Below are positions 1-12,400 of a stretch of 22,576 nt of DNA, piece by piece. The notes beneath the pieces are model-generated. The model was not told where the DNA came from and ran no database searches. It was given only the letters and a program-made list of their open reading frames with translations. This DNA is from Reticulitermes lucifugus (lineage: Eukaryota; Arthropoda; Insecta; Blattodea; Rhinotermitidae). Both the position numbers and the translations under genes were made by a program. Position 1 is the stretch's first letter; each line of letters begins with the position of its first letter. The stretch is from NCBI GenBank assembly GCA_026260175.1, contig JAKCWW010010000.1, forward strand, positions 1 through 22,576. Reading direction: 5' to 3'.

Positions 1-235
1 AGCATTGGTGGAATGATACTGACTGGGGAAAACTGAAGTACTGGGAGAAAAACATTATACAGCATCAGTGATAGATGAATGAATGAGTGTGGAGCATTGG
101 TGGAATGATACTGACAGGGAAAACCGAAGTACTAGGAGAAAAACCTGTCCCACTGCCACTTTGTCTGCAAGAAATCTCACATGGACTGACCTGGGATTGA
201 ACCCAGCTCTCAGTTGTGACAGGTCAGAGAATAAC
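1..235 (-). repeat. tRNA-like SINE relic with internal duplication
   Basis: A ~52-bp block at 1-53 recurs at 93-144 (AGCATTGGTGGAATGATACT...) with a few substitutions. On the minus strand 235-180 has a box-B-like GGTTCAATCCC, so this looks like a SINE in reverse orientation, cut by the window edge, whose distal part is duplicated. Confidence 0.5.
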
Positions 236-1780
236 CACCTTCTTCTACAATGACAATATGTTTATTTTTCATTTCTTCATGTCAATTGCCTGTTAAAAGT
301 AATTTCTTAGATGAAAGCTTCTTAAAAATGCTAAAACTAAAAGGTGTGAACAACAGTTACCGCCTGTGTCAAAACTATTATTTGCATACAATATTCCTCA
401 GTTCCATCCTCATATAAACAATCCACAAAGACAGGACACAAGACCAGTTGCCCAGCTTTACTCTTCTACTTACAGTAGAATGTTAATGATAAGAAGTTAA
501 TACCATATGATAATGCACTCAAGGCTTGTAAGGTAATAATTAGTACATTATTTGCATGACAGAACACAACTGAAATACTGACATCATAAGGGTTTAAACA
601 CTTTTGCTGTTGAGTTAGTGCCAATCTGCATTATCAAATTAATATCACCTGGAGTGAAAGAAATGAGAGCAACAAAAATAAAATTACTGTTGCCCTTTCA
701 AAGTGCAATCTTACAAACTCTTCTTCAAATGTACAGTACTTCCACATTTACATAATAAATATGGAGCACAGCACTTAAGTAAAAGAAGATCCGAGACATT
801 CTGGAAAATTTCATCTCACATTTTTGTCTGACACACTCTTCAAGTGCCCGTCCCTCACCCAGCTTTTTGGTGTAGACTGTGTTGTTACATTCTGGGAAAG
901 CACTCAACCTATAAATTGCCTTCAAACAAAAATACAGAAGAGTAAAAAATGCTTAGCTCCACCAGCATTTTTCTCTGTCTTCAAACTATACAGACTCCAC
1001 TTCTACAATACCATCATGTTACACATGTATAATAAATTCATATAAACCTTGTGTGTTTATGGGACATTATTTTATCTGACAATTGTTGGTCACTTTCTGG
1101 CAGCTCACCTACTTTCTTTTGTTGGTGAATACAATAATGAATTATGCTAACCACAAAGTATGCATAACATAAAGCTCATATAGCATGGATGTGTAATGAA
1201 CACATCTGTTAGATATGATACTATCTGCTAGCCAAAGGAAAATGTGTGGACTCCAACTCACAGCAAACTGGAATAGCGGTAAGCAATGTGTAGAATGCCG
1301 TCACACAAAGGTCTCAGTGAACAGTGAGCGACTTCTCCGATAAAACAATGTCCCTGTAGCATTAATGTCTTAAAAAACTGAGATGCACAGCGTTTTTGAA
1401 GGAATGGGATATTCGAGACAATATCACGCATTTGGGAATTCACCCAAAATCATTCACTTGAAGGTACGTTTAGTAATATGAATGGGTTTCTCAAATATTG
1501 TATAATACCAGCTACAAAATTTTGCTTGAAGCCCACAGTTTCATATGCTTGAAAATGTAGGATCAAAAGTGACATAATAAGCAGTTAAATCACACAATAC
1601 ATGTGATTATCATGCCTCTCCACATTAATACCCCATAAAGGTTTTAATCTTCAAGTTCATATTCACCTTCATTTTGGGTGGCGGCAACAGGTAGGCTTAT
1701 TGCTGACATTTGGATATACTACTTAAAGTCACCACCTGAAAGGCAAAATGATTTGCTGTGTTGTAAATAAATGTCTGAGA
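236..1780. other. Intergenic, no recognisable feature
   Basis: AT-rich sequence beyond the 3' end of ITPK1. The short open frames here show no splice context or protein-like composition. I see no RNA gene. Confidence 0.5.
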
Positions 1781-1839
1781 CTAATGTATCAAGGTTTTCT
1801 CAGTAACTGCACCGTGAATATACGATTTATCCAGGGCGT

Positions 1840-1930
1840 CTCCATTCTTCTGAGATGAGGCACAATGTCACTGGGTGATCGGTGTGCGATGTTTTGAGAC
1901 AGCATGCCAATCGCATCTTCAACAGTTGAA
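1840..1930 (-). repeat. Fold-back family copy, decayed
   Basis: On the minus strand TTGAAGA (1922-1916), then a variable segment, then CAAAACATC, followed by GATCACCCAGTGACA, the same downstream order as the copies at 2604 and 18335. Degenerate. Confidence 0.5.
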
Positions 1931-2039
1931 AAGTCCATGAACAATGCCAGAACAGGTGGATGCATGAATGTATAGGGCCAGTGTAGCCAATCACCAATCA
2001 CACTGACTCTACATATTGCCAACAACTGGAATGATCAAA

Positions 2040-2520
2040 CTGCACCAACAATAAACACAAAACAATCATGCTAAATGTCAAGAACTACCGGCTCAATGAC
2101 ACAGCAATAAATGCCAGAAAAGTGAAATCTTCAGAACAGGTTTTGTTTTGCAGGACAAGAGGGCAGTCTTAGCTACGGTCAAAGGTGTCCTGTCTCAATT
2201 CAGGCTCTTAAAAATTTGTGACATCTTCTCCATTTATCCTTAATTGAGCATTTCATGTAATTGTAAGTTTATGTCTCATGCATAACAACTGTCATCACAT
2301 AATAACAGAGATCAGAGCAAACACTTCCTCACCTCATGGTTCAACTGCAATAAAAAAAAACAAGTTTCTGTGATGAATTTCCCACAGATTACTCCTAACT
2401 ATCTGATCCCAGGACATCACGTTTCACAACAATGGAGTAATATGTTAAGACCTGAGATGAATCCAGATTCACGAGCTAACCACTAACCCTTTGCAAGGCT
2501 TGGGGTTCTCACAGCAGTGC
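2040..2520. other. Intergenic, no recognisable feature
   Basis: I see no coding or structural signal in this stretch. Confidence 0.4.
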
Positions 2521-2523
2521 TGC

Positions 2524-2693
2524 TGAGGATTCAGGTCTTCTGGAATGTGTGGTTGGGTGAGTGGTTGAAGGAATGTAGTGCCTTTGGACTGGACTGCCTG
2601 ACCTTTGAAGATGAAGGCACCACAGTCCTTTGAAATATCAGGAACCACTCACCCAATGACACAGTGTCACATCGCAGGAGACCTGAATCGTCC
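2524..2693. repeat. Fold-back element, inverted repeat of about 43-50 bp arms
   Basis: Left arm 2524-2566 (GGATTCAGGTCTTCTGGAAT...) is the imperfect reverse complement of 2643-2693. The right half carries TTGAAGA (2605-2611), AAGG/CCTT pairing (2614-2617 with 2627-2630), and GAAAT-ATC (2632-2639). The left arm has lost the equivalent core. Related to copies at 13495 and 18335. Confidence 0.75.
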
Positions 2694-3016
2694 ACTGGCC
2701 TCCCATTACAACGGGAAAGACGGTCACACACATTAACAAGCGAGGATAAAGAAAGTATTATCAAAATATCAATGCCACACCTGACGAGTCTTGCACCCCA
2801 GACTTTCAGTGCTTTACGTAAACTAAAAGGTCCCCACTTGTACGCTAATGCGTTATTTTCATGCCCATGATGTGTCTCCTCAACTCTATCATGTATGTTT
2901 CATACAGAGGCTGACCTCTATGTGGTTTTGCTAGTTTACTCCATCAAAATATTTCTGTAAATATGTGGTTACATCCTGCGTGTAATTACTGCTTACACCT
3001 CAAATTTTCTGAGACT

Positions 3017-3022
3017 TTTATT
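3017..3022 (-). terminator. Poly(A) signal of ITPK1
   Basis: AATAAA on the minus strand about 145 bp past the stop codon; the first canonical hexamer I see downstream of the stop. Confidence 0.6.
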
Positions 3023-3164
3023 CCAGTCTGACTGTCTTGCCACTTCGACAGTAACCCAAACACCATTTTCTACATGAATATATGTGCAGTACATTTCCTG
3101 CTCCTTCCCACTAACACCAATTTTCTCATTTCTTAAATCACGACCTGAAGGGCATGAAGTCACA

Positions 3165-3487
3165 CTAATGAACCTCCGAAGTCTCATGTGGACTGCGGCA
3201 CTCCGAAGTGGTCGTACTGGATCTCCTACTCAAGGACAGGGATCCCACTGGAAAGTTCCGCTTCTTTTTTTCATCACTCGAATCACCAGTGTCAATACCT
3301 GAATCACCATGATCACCACTTCCTGGTGACAGGTCACTATTCTTACTCTTCACAGCGGACTTTGTAAGAGGAAGGCAGAACTCGGTATCTGACGGGTCTG
3401 GTTTGTGGGCTGCACGGGTATGATGGTCTGTCACTGCCAGTATGCAGTTCATTAGTCTGTCAAAGAAGTTGGGGTAGCCATCGTAAC
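3165..3487 (-). CDS. ITPK1: ITPK1 last coding exon and stop
   Basis: Opens with the Gly-Tyr-Asp-Gly continuation of NAFPGYDG, then FFDRLMNCILAV, then a low-complexity Ser/Asp/Lys tail (SPGSGDHGDSGIDTGDSSDE and SLSLSRRSS), and stops at TAG (3167-3165). The tail is likely disordered and phosphorylatable. Acceptor TTCTTCACAG. Confidence 0.95.
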
Positions 3488-6400
3488 CTGTGAAGAACAG
3501 ACAGACTGTAACAAGCAAGCAACATCACCACTGAGTAACGAACAAGATTTACCTACAGTCAATCACAAAATGTTATAAACTGGATCTCAAGTACACTCCC
3601 AATAAAACACATGAACATACAAACCCACTTTATTAACTCCAAGGAGCAGAGGCCTTGAAAAGCTAACAGTCTCCCTCCTAGCCAAGAAACTCCTTACATT
3701 CTATGGAACCCAAAGATTCATTACCGTGTTCATGATAGCCCACCACTTGTCCCTATCCTGAGACAAATTAATCCAGTCCATGCTACCAACCAATCCCGTT
3801 TCTTTAAGATCAGTGTTAATATTTGCCTCACAAGGATAATATTATCTATACCCAGGTCTTCCAAGTGATTTCTTTCCTCCAGGTTTCCCCACCAAAACCC
3901 TGCATGCACTTCTTTTCTCCTCCCACACAAACCATGTGCCCTGCGCACCTCATCCTCTTTCATTTGATCATCCTAATTGTATTTGGTGAAAATACAAATC
4001 ATGAAGCTCTTCGTTATGCCGTTTTCTCCAGTCTTCTATTACTTCCTCTCAGACCCAACTATGTTCCTCAGCACCCTGTTTCCAAACATCATCAGCCTAT
4101 CTTCCTCCTTTAATGTGAGAGACCAAGTTTCACTCCCATATAACAACAGGAAAAATGGGAACAGATAAGATTCGGGACTGAATGGTAACAGACATTCCCT
4201 GAGTTTAATCTGCTCTTAATTTCTTCAATCCCTCATTCCTTCAGGACATAGGCACTATGTTCCTTCAAAACATCAAGAAACGTTAACCCAGCAAGACAGC
4301 GTCACATTCAAGAAAAGTTGGATCCTCAATTAAAAACATGATAAGAATAAATCTGTGCTCTTCTGGGATATTACACAGCATAGAGTGGTAACTTTGTACC
4401 GATGTTTTGGGACAACCTGTCGGTCCCATCTTCAAGGGTCAAGAAGTCCAAGGAGAAAACTTGGACTTCTTGACTCTTGAAGATGGAACCCATAGGTTGT
4501 CCCGAGACGTCGGTACAAAGTTACCACTCTACGCTGCATAATATCCCACAGGAGTGCAGGTCTCATCTACATCGTGGCACAAGCCTGAAATCATGCACAT
4601 TAAGAATAGTGAGCAGGTAAGGCCATGAAAGGAAGCAGGCATGGCCTGTAATAACGTACTATCACAAAATATGAATTGAAGAACACGTAGAATGATTGCT
4701 AACCAGATTGCGTGACATTCAGTAACGGAATTAATGTTGAAGATAAAAAAAGGGGAGGAAGTAATAACAATGACAATGATAGTGACAACAATGCGAGTGG
4801 TGGTGATAAGATTATTATCATTATGATGATGATGATGATGGTGCATGATTCAAAAGATGCTGAAAAGCATGAACATCGTGCATCACCTGGAAACGCGTTG
4901 ATATCTATGATGCCGTATCGTCCACTGCCATTTTCAATAACCACATCAATTCCAAACAATGACATCCCAAGTTCCTTTCTCAAAGTGGAAACAATTCGTT
5001 GCACTTTTGCAGAATCAGGACGAGGAGTCAACACCGTCTTGTCACTGGGATCCAGTACAGTTAGACTGGATGTAGAATCAGGTTTAGAAATATCATGGCT
5101 GTTAAAGAAGATGGTCTCGTGATCTGAAACATGGACAAAACATGTGACATAAATTAATAATTAAAATGACATACATGCAGGCAAGTCAAACAAAAACCTT
5201 AAAAGTTTTGTTACCAGCTAATTCAGTGCAGACAGGTTCAGCATAGCTTTGTCACTTTTCAATACAGTCACAGATCTACCGTACACAGTACATGCTTCTA
5301 ACTGGTGCCGATGACTTGCTGTGACTACAGCTGAACACGGTAGGGTCTAATTTTTTTCTCCCTCATTTAAGGTTTTCATTTGACTCCCCCTCATCATTCA
5401 CAATAACTGTTCTTTTTCAGACAAAAGTATTACCACAATGGCAAGACACACTGTCTATTCAGACTCCAAAAAACCGTGAATACTTAAGATTCAAGTTATG
5501 CTGTTTTGACTGGTGAACAAGTACCAATATAACAGAAGTTTGTAGTGTCTTCATCTTCAGGGTCAAGCAGTCCACGAAGTGCAGCGCTACTCTTGCACTA
5601 CTTGGCCCTGACAATTATGGCACTATAATCCTTCAAAACATCAGTCACTACTTACCAACACTAGTAGACTCCCACCATGAGCAATGGCACTGCCAGATCC
5701 TCAAATCTTTCAATGCATACTTAACATAACACAAAGTTCAGCAGTTTCATTAAGTAATATGTTACGATTCTGTATCTTCAGAAATGACAGCATTAACTGC
5801 TTAGTCACTGTTAAAAAATATAGTTGGTAACAGCTGCATTTTGGGCAAACTGACCAGGTTGCAGGTAGAAATGTTTTATGCACAGATGAAAGGCATTCAG
5901 TCTAAGAATAGTGTATCCATTTTTGATTGTGTAAGACATACCACATGGGTAGAAGTTCTTGAGTGATGGCCTTTCTGTAACAATGTATTCATCCCCAACC
6001 ACATAAATTTTGTACAGGACAGCATTATGGTTGATGAAGCTTTGCGCAACACAGGGTGGATGGCAATCCTGCACTCCTTTCTCATTGAATATTACTGCCA
6101 TCTGGAACAAGAGCAAATGCTTCAATGATCCCAGCACATATAACACCGGACATCTTCATAGACAATCATCATATCAATGTGAAACAAACATTCAACATTC
6201 CAGACACTAAGAACACTAACAAATCAAAAATGCACGCATGGAGATATTAAGAGCCGATTAAATACAGAGAATGCCCACTTCCAATCAGCCCAAAATCTTT
6301 TGTCTTCCCATTGCTATCCAAAAATATAAAGATTAATAATAGAGAACTATAGTTTTTACTGTTGTTGTTATATGGGTGTGAAACTTGGTCTGTCACATTT

Positions 6401-9400
6401 AGTGAAGAAGAGTCTGAAGGCGTTCAAGAATAGGGTGCTGAGGACGATACCCAGAGCCAAGAGGGCTGAAGTAACAGGAGACTGGAGAAAACAGCATAAT
6501 GAGGAGCTTTGTGATTTTTACTCCTCACCAAATATTATTCAGGTGATCAAATGGAGGAGAATGAGATGGGCGGGGCATGTGGTTTGTGTGGGAGGAGAAA
6601 AGAAATGCATACAGGGCCTTGGTGGGGAAACACAGAAGAGACTACATGGAAATCTTAGGCATAGGTGGGAGGATAATATTAACATGAGTGTTACACAAGT
6701 GGGATGGGAGGACATGCACTGGATTAATCCAGCTCAGGATATGGGCAAATGGTGGGTTGTTGTGAGCACAGTAATGAACCACAAGTTTGACAAAATGAAG
6801 GAAATTTGTTGACTAACTGAGGAACTATTAGCTTCTCACAAAGGACTATGCTCCTTGGAGTTGGTTGGTTGGATGGATGGATGGATGGTTGGTTGGTTGG
6901 ATATGTCAGACACTACTTCTGTCTCCACCACCACAGGCTGATGTCATGTGCAATACCATTCCATGTACACACTTCCAAACCTAACAGAACAGTTTCCATT
7001 TGTCAGAAACAAACAAATGGAAGAGAAACTGCAGTCAAGCATTAACCCATATCAGAATTTGTACTCTGTAACGACACAGATGAACACCTGACAAGAGTCC
7101 ACTGCAATGTCAGCACAGTTACAAACTTATATATAAACTTCACCAGATGTCAAGCACTGTTAATACCTTGTGGGCACTAGTGGATCCATGAGAGACAGAT
7201 GGTTTGCAAACTGCAACAGAAGAAAGTCCATATTAAAGTGTTATCTCTAACTTGTCATTAGTTAACCATTCTTCCCCTTTTCTTGCCTCTAGCAGGTGCT
7301 ACATATGACTCTGTCCACCCCATAACACCTCCCATCCTATTGTTCACTACAACTGTCACCTAAAACAATTCTCCCAACAATTTATTTGCTTCCACTACCC
7401 CGAAGATGGTGGCAGCAAGCTCCGCCGAAACGTCGGTAACAAATTACCAACCAATATGGCATCATACCCCAGAAGACTCTAATTTTCATCAACACTGTGA
7501 TAACCTCAAATCGCACAAAGTTTGAACTGTGTTAGTTCATACTTGGCCACACTGTAACCAGAAACAATTATGTGCATCTGCCACCTGTTCTCAAAAACCT
7601 GCTTCATCGTATACGTAAAACATGCAATTTCTCTTGTGTTAAGAAATTATAAGCCCTTTAAGAAAGCAGATTCAGACATAATTTTATTGACAGTGCTGAC
7701 TTATCAAGTAGAAAATCTGCAAAAATTCAGCACTGAAGGAACCACCACAAAATACACTAACACACTAATAAAAACATTAAAACTTCATACTAGTGTTAAT
7801 GTGAAAATAAACTTACCAAATGGAAAATCCATCCCAGCTAACCTTAGAGTTTGGAGGTTTCCTCTGTAATCACTTGATGTCAGTTCAACACAAGAAGGCG
7901 TGAAAACACCTGAAAACACAAATAGGACACTCATAAGACACAAACCTGCCCTGTGTCTTTATCACCAGCTCACAAGCAGTAAAACGGATATCTACACGTG
8001 TACTACCACAACAGGGCATGCAGTGGCACAGTTGGTTGAGGCACTGCGCTACAAGCCAGAAGGTTGTGGGTTCGACTGCCAATGGTGTCACTGGAATTTT
8101 TCATTGACAGAATCCTTCCGGTCGCACTATGGCCCTGGGGGTCGACTCAGCCTCTAACAGAAATGAGTACCAGGAATATTTCCTGGGGTATAAAGGCGGC
8201 CGGTGTGTAGGGCTGCCAAACTTACTACCTCAACCTCCTGGAAACCCAAGGGCTTGTACAGGGATTGCTTCTGCTTTACCACAACAATTCTGCATGCTAT
8301 GTAATGTCAAAAGTTTCAATCTAGCAGGAACCATAAATAAATAATTATACAACTTAGAAACACATAACTGTGCATGATTTCAATAACACAGAGTCCAGAT
8401 ACATTAAATTTGTCTATGTTACATTTTAATCTGAGCACAGTATGCCATTCTACTGTGACATCAGTACCATAAACACAGTATGCAGTTCTACTGTGACATC
8501 AGTGCCATAAACACAGTATGCAGTTCTACTGTAACATCAGTGCCATAAACACAGTATGCAGTTCTACTGTGACATCAGCGCCATAAACACAGTATGCAGT
8601 TCTACTGTAACATCAGTGCCAAAAACAAAGTATGCAGTTCTACTGTGACATCAGTGCCATAAACACAGTATGCAGTTCTACTGTGACATCAATGCCATAA
8701 ACAAACTACGCCATTCTACTGTGACATCAGTACCATAAACGCAGTATGTCATGCAACTGTCACATCAGTACCATAAACACAGTATGCCGTTCTACTGTGA
8801 CATCAGTGCCATAAACACATTACACCATTCTACTGTGATATAAGTGCCATGAACGCAGTATGCCATGCTACTGTAACATCAGTACCATAAACACAGTATG
8901 CCTTGCTACTGTGACATCAGTACCATAAACACAGTATGCCATGCTACTGTCACGTCAGTACCATAAACACAGTATGCCATGCTACTGTAACATCAGTACC
9001 ATGAACGCAGTATGTCATGCTACTGTCACATCAGTACCATAAACACAGTATGCCATGCTACTGTGACATCAGTACCATGAACACAGTATGCCATGCTACT
9101 GTGACATCAGTACCATGAATGCAGTATGCTATGCTACTGTCACTTCAGTACCATAAACACAGTATGCCACGCTACTGTGACATCAATACCATGAATGCAG
9201 TATGCCATGCTACAACAACACAGTCCATTGCTCACCTGCCTTCCCAAGGTCACTGTTGTGTACAATACTGTAGGCTTGGTAGCGATCTAACAATTTTTGA
9301 GCATTATCCAGTGGATCAATGATCGCCACTTCAGGATGGTCTTTAATGTATGACTCCAAACGAGCCATCATTGCATGGGCCTGTAAAGCACAGCAGACAA

Positions 9401-12400
9401 GAGGTCAATTCCAGCACACAATCACACTCACAACTGTGCCCCGTGTCACAGCTCACTCAGTACCTTTGCATCCCCTTCACATGTCCGTGCTAAGATGTCC
9501 ATTGTCTTGTGTAGGATGACTGTGAATGGTCCTTGTCCTTCCAGTGGTCGTTCCAAATCCAACTGTAACCCGGAACACATTATCAGACCTCATGAGTGCA
9601 TAATAAAGTGTGAAAACTGCATTGCTTATGTCTTCAATTAATAGTTTTGTAACTGTGATAATGGTATTAATATATGGTAAAAGGCGAAGTTCTCCCTAGA
9701 ACAGGCCATGAAGGCCCAGAGGGGGAGTAGAGGTATAGCTCTACTCTTTCTTTAACCGCGGCGCTAGATGGGGGTGGGTGGTCAATGCCACGCCCCGGCC
9801 GCTTTACCCCCGGGAATTAATACATGGACATAATCCTTTACTATAATTGGTTGATTTAATGTTATCTATAGAGAAAGTATGCCAGAACAGTTTCATTTAC
9901 CTTAACTAAATCAAATCCATATTTCCTGAAAAGAAGAAAATACACACTTAACCTCACAGTTACAGGTATAAAACATAAAAGGAACAAGCAGGCAATGGTC
10001 ATTCTTAAAATATGCAAATGTAGGTCTGAAGTGTCATAAATTTGTGGATACTTTGTGGATGTCCATAAAACATTGTTAAAATTTCTCTTTCCTCATACTC
10101 CTTAGTGACAGGACAATAAGAACTAGGAAAGATGCTGCATCATTAAAATCACTGTCCTGGTGTGAAGACCTACAAACTACGTAGGCAATGTAAACTGGCG
10201 GTGCAGGAAGTCATTTCACAGAATACAAAGCCACATAACGTGGCCAAAGAAATGACATCCTGCTACCATATTGCCCTGTTCTTTTATTGGGTGGCTAATC
10301 CAATACAAAGTCAATAAATGTGATCTGGTGTTTTATGCAAATGAGGGTAAATAAAGTTATTAAATGGCATTATTTAACCAGTTCTTTTGACTTCTAAAAC
10401 ACACAGTATTACAACAAATTCTAAAAGGTTCTGACGATGGTATGTAACATTGAAAACTAATTCGTTTCTGGACCTTGTCCATCGCCCAGAAATCTAAAAT
10501 AATGACGTTTCGGATGCTGGATCTGCTTCCGTCCTCACGTGTCTCCCTCTCCCTTCACCTGAGGACGGAAGCAAATCCAGCTTCCGAAACATCATTAATT
10601 TAGATTTCCAGACAATGGACAAGGTCCAGAAACCAATTACTTCTCACACAGTATTATGTTCCAAACCCAGTTTCAATTAGGCATGCATTCTAGTTCTGTG
10701 TGGTTCATTCATAATAATTGTTTAAACATGTAAGATTGTCATTAAACTGCCACTGAATTTGAAAATCAGCGTCTGGTATGCCAGTAAAAGTTATTTTTCA
10801 ACTGTCCTGTAATAAAAATTTATTTTCAAAACTTCACCACCTCATTCAGATTGCTTTGGTATATATCATTTCTCACACAACCATCCTGATTTCACTACAA
10901 ACCTATCACGAGACTGGAAACTTCCAATCAAACCATATACTACCACATCTGTTTCAGTCACTGTGGCACAGTTCCTCATATGAATGCTCTGAAAGTGATT
11001 CTGCTGGTGCCTCCTAACCTCATTGTGTTGCAAACCTGCAGCTAATGTGCTTGAAGCTCCAAGTTTCTTTCTATAATTTCTGCACATTTTTTATCTTCCT
11101 GTAACACTACTGTACTTCTGAACCATCTGTGGCTGTACATAGCACAAATTTCCTTACTCTGATGCAGAACCTCAAATCATGGTTCACTTGGCGTAAACCA
11201 ACGCTGCCTTCAAACTCATTCACAAAGTAAGACTCTCTTCCACTAGTCACACAGTTTTCTAAAGGTGTATTACAGGTAATAATAAACCAACCATCTGGTC
11301 AAAATGAGAGTATGGCCCAGTTTTTGGACAACTTTCAACAGTGCAGCTATTCAATGTGTCAGGCTGAACTCTGAAAGTTTGAAATCCACATGACATATAG
11401 GGTGCAAAACACAGGGATAAGTGTGTTGGCAATTATACTTAACAAACTGATTAAACATTGGTAACAAATACAGTCAATCCTTGCTATCCGCGTGTGCGCT
11501 CATTCGCGCGAAATAAAGTGTAACCCATTTTTTGCCATTCACGGGCACCTTGCGGCTATTCACAGCCATGCGCAGCAGGCGAAAAAGTTTGAGACGCCTA
11601 CCGTGCAGCATCGCAGATGGGCTCCAGCAAGGAGAGGCTGCTTCCTTGCTCTCGCGGCTCTCGTTTTTTATTATTTTTGTAATTAATAATGGCATCCAAG
11701 CGTAGTGCTAGTGCAACTGAAAAAGTTCCATATTCGTGTTTTCTGTATTCACAAGGTTTTCTAGGAACCTAACCCCCTTGAATAGCGTGGACTGACTGTA
11801 AATTATATTCCATTTTGTGAACAGTTCCCAGAAATAACTGATGAACTAAGGTTATACAGCATTTCACTACCAGGCAAAGCAAAAATAACATGTCTACACA
11901 CAGCCTATGTTAGGAGACACACAACATACTTTGGTGACCTAGAACCTTATCTATATTAAATGCAGCGATGTGATGCCTCAATGAAAACTGCATTTCATAA
12001 GCTTTCAAGTGAGACTTAAAAATTTGGCATTTTGACTCACTTCTAAAGATGCAACAAACTTACCAAATTTCACTGAAATCCTAAGGAAACATGTTGAGCA
12101 CTGTGTTGATTTGATCCACAGACAACACCTCCAGACATCAATGGCCGCGTAAAACACAGCTGTTGGTGTTCACGCTTTGAGAATGTGAAGTTAACGCACA
12201 GAAGTCATTGGGCATCATGACATATGTTTTGTGTTTGGAAGTTCCTACACCATACCTTGCAGCTGACAGGCCTAAGAGGTTCTCGAACAATCATGCGATA
12301 CAGGGACAATGCACCCGAACCTCTCTAGCACACCCACCGATGTCATCTGTCAAACTTGGCTCAAAATTTGTCTTACTTAGTGCACTCAACTAAACTGAAC

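Noticed and set aside
4712..5122. 136-codon plus-strand open frame
   Set aside because: It is antisense to ITPK1 exon 8 and its low-complexity start comes from the ATG microsatellite.
6372..6812. 146-codon open frame as a host gene
   Set aside because: The product is the C-terminus of a LINE protein; upstream homology is in another frame and the rest of the element is missing.
8436..9215. CRISPR-like regular repeat array
   Set aside because: The whole 38-bp period is conserved with no unique spacers, in a eukaryotic intron; it is a minisatellite.
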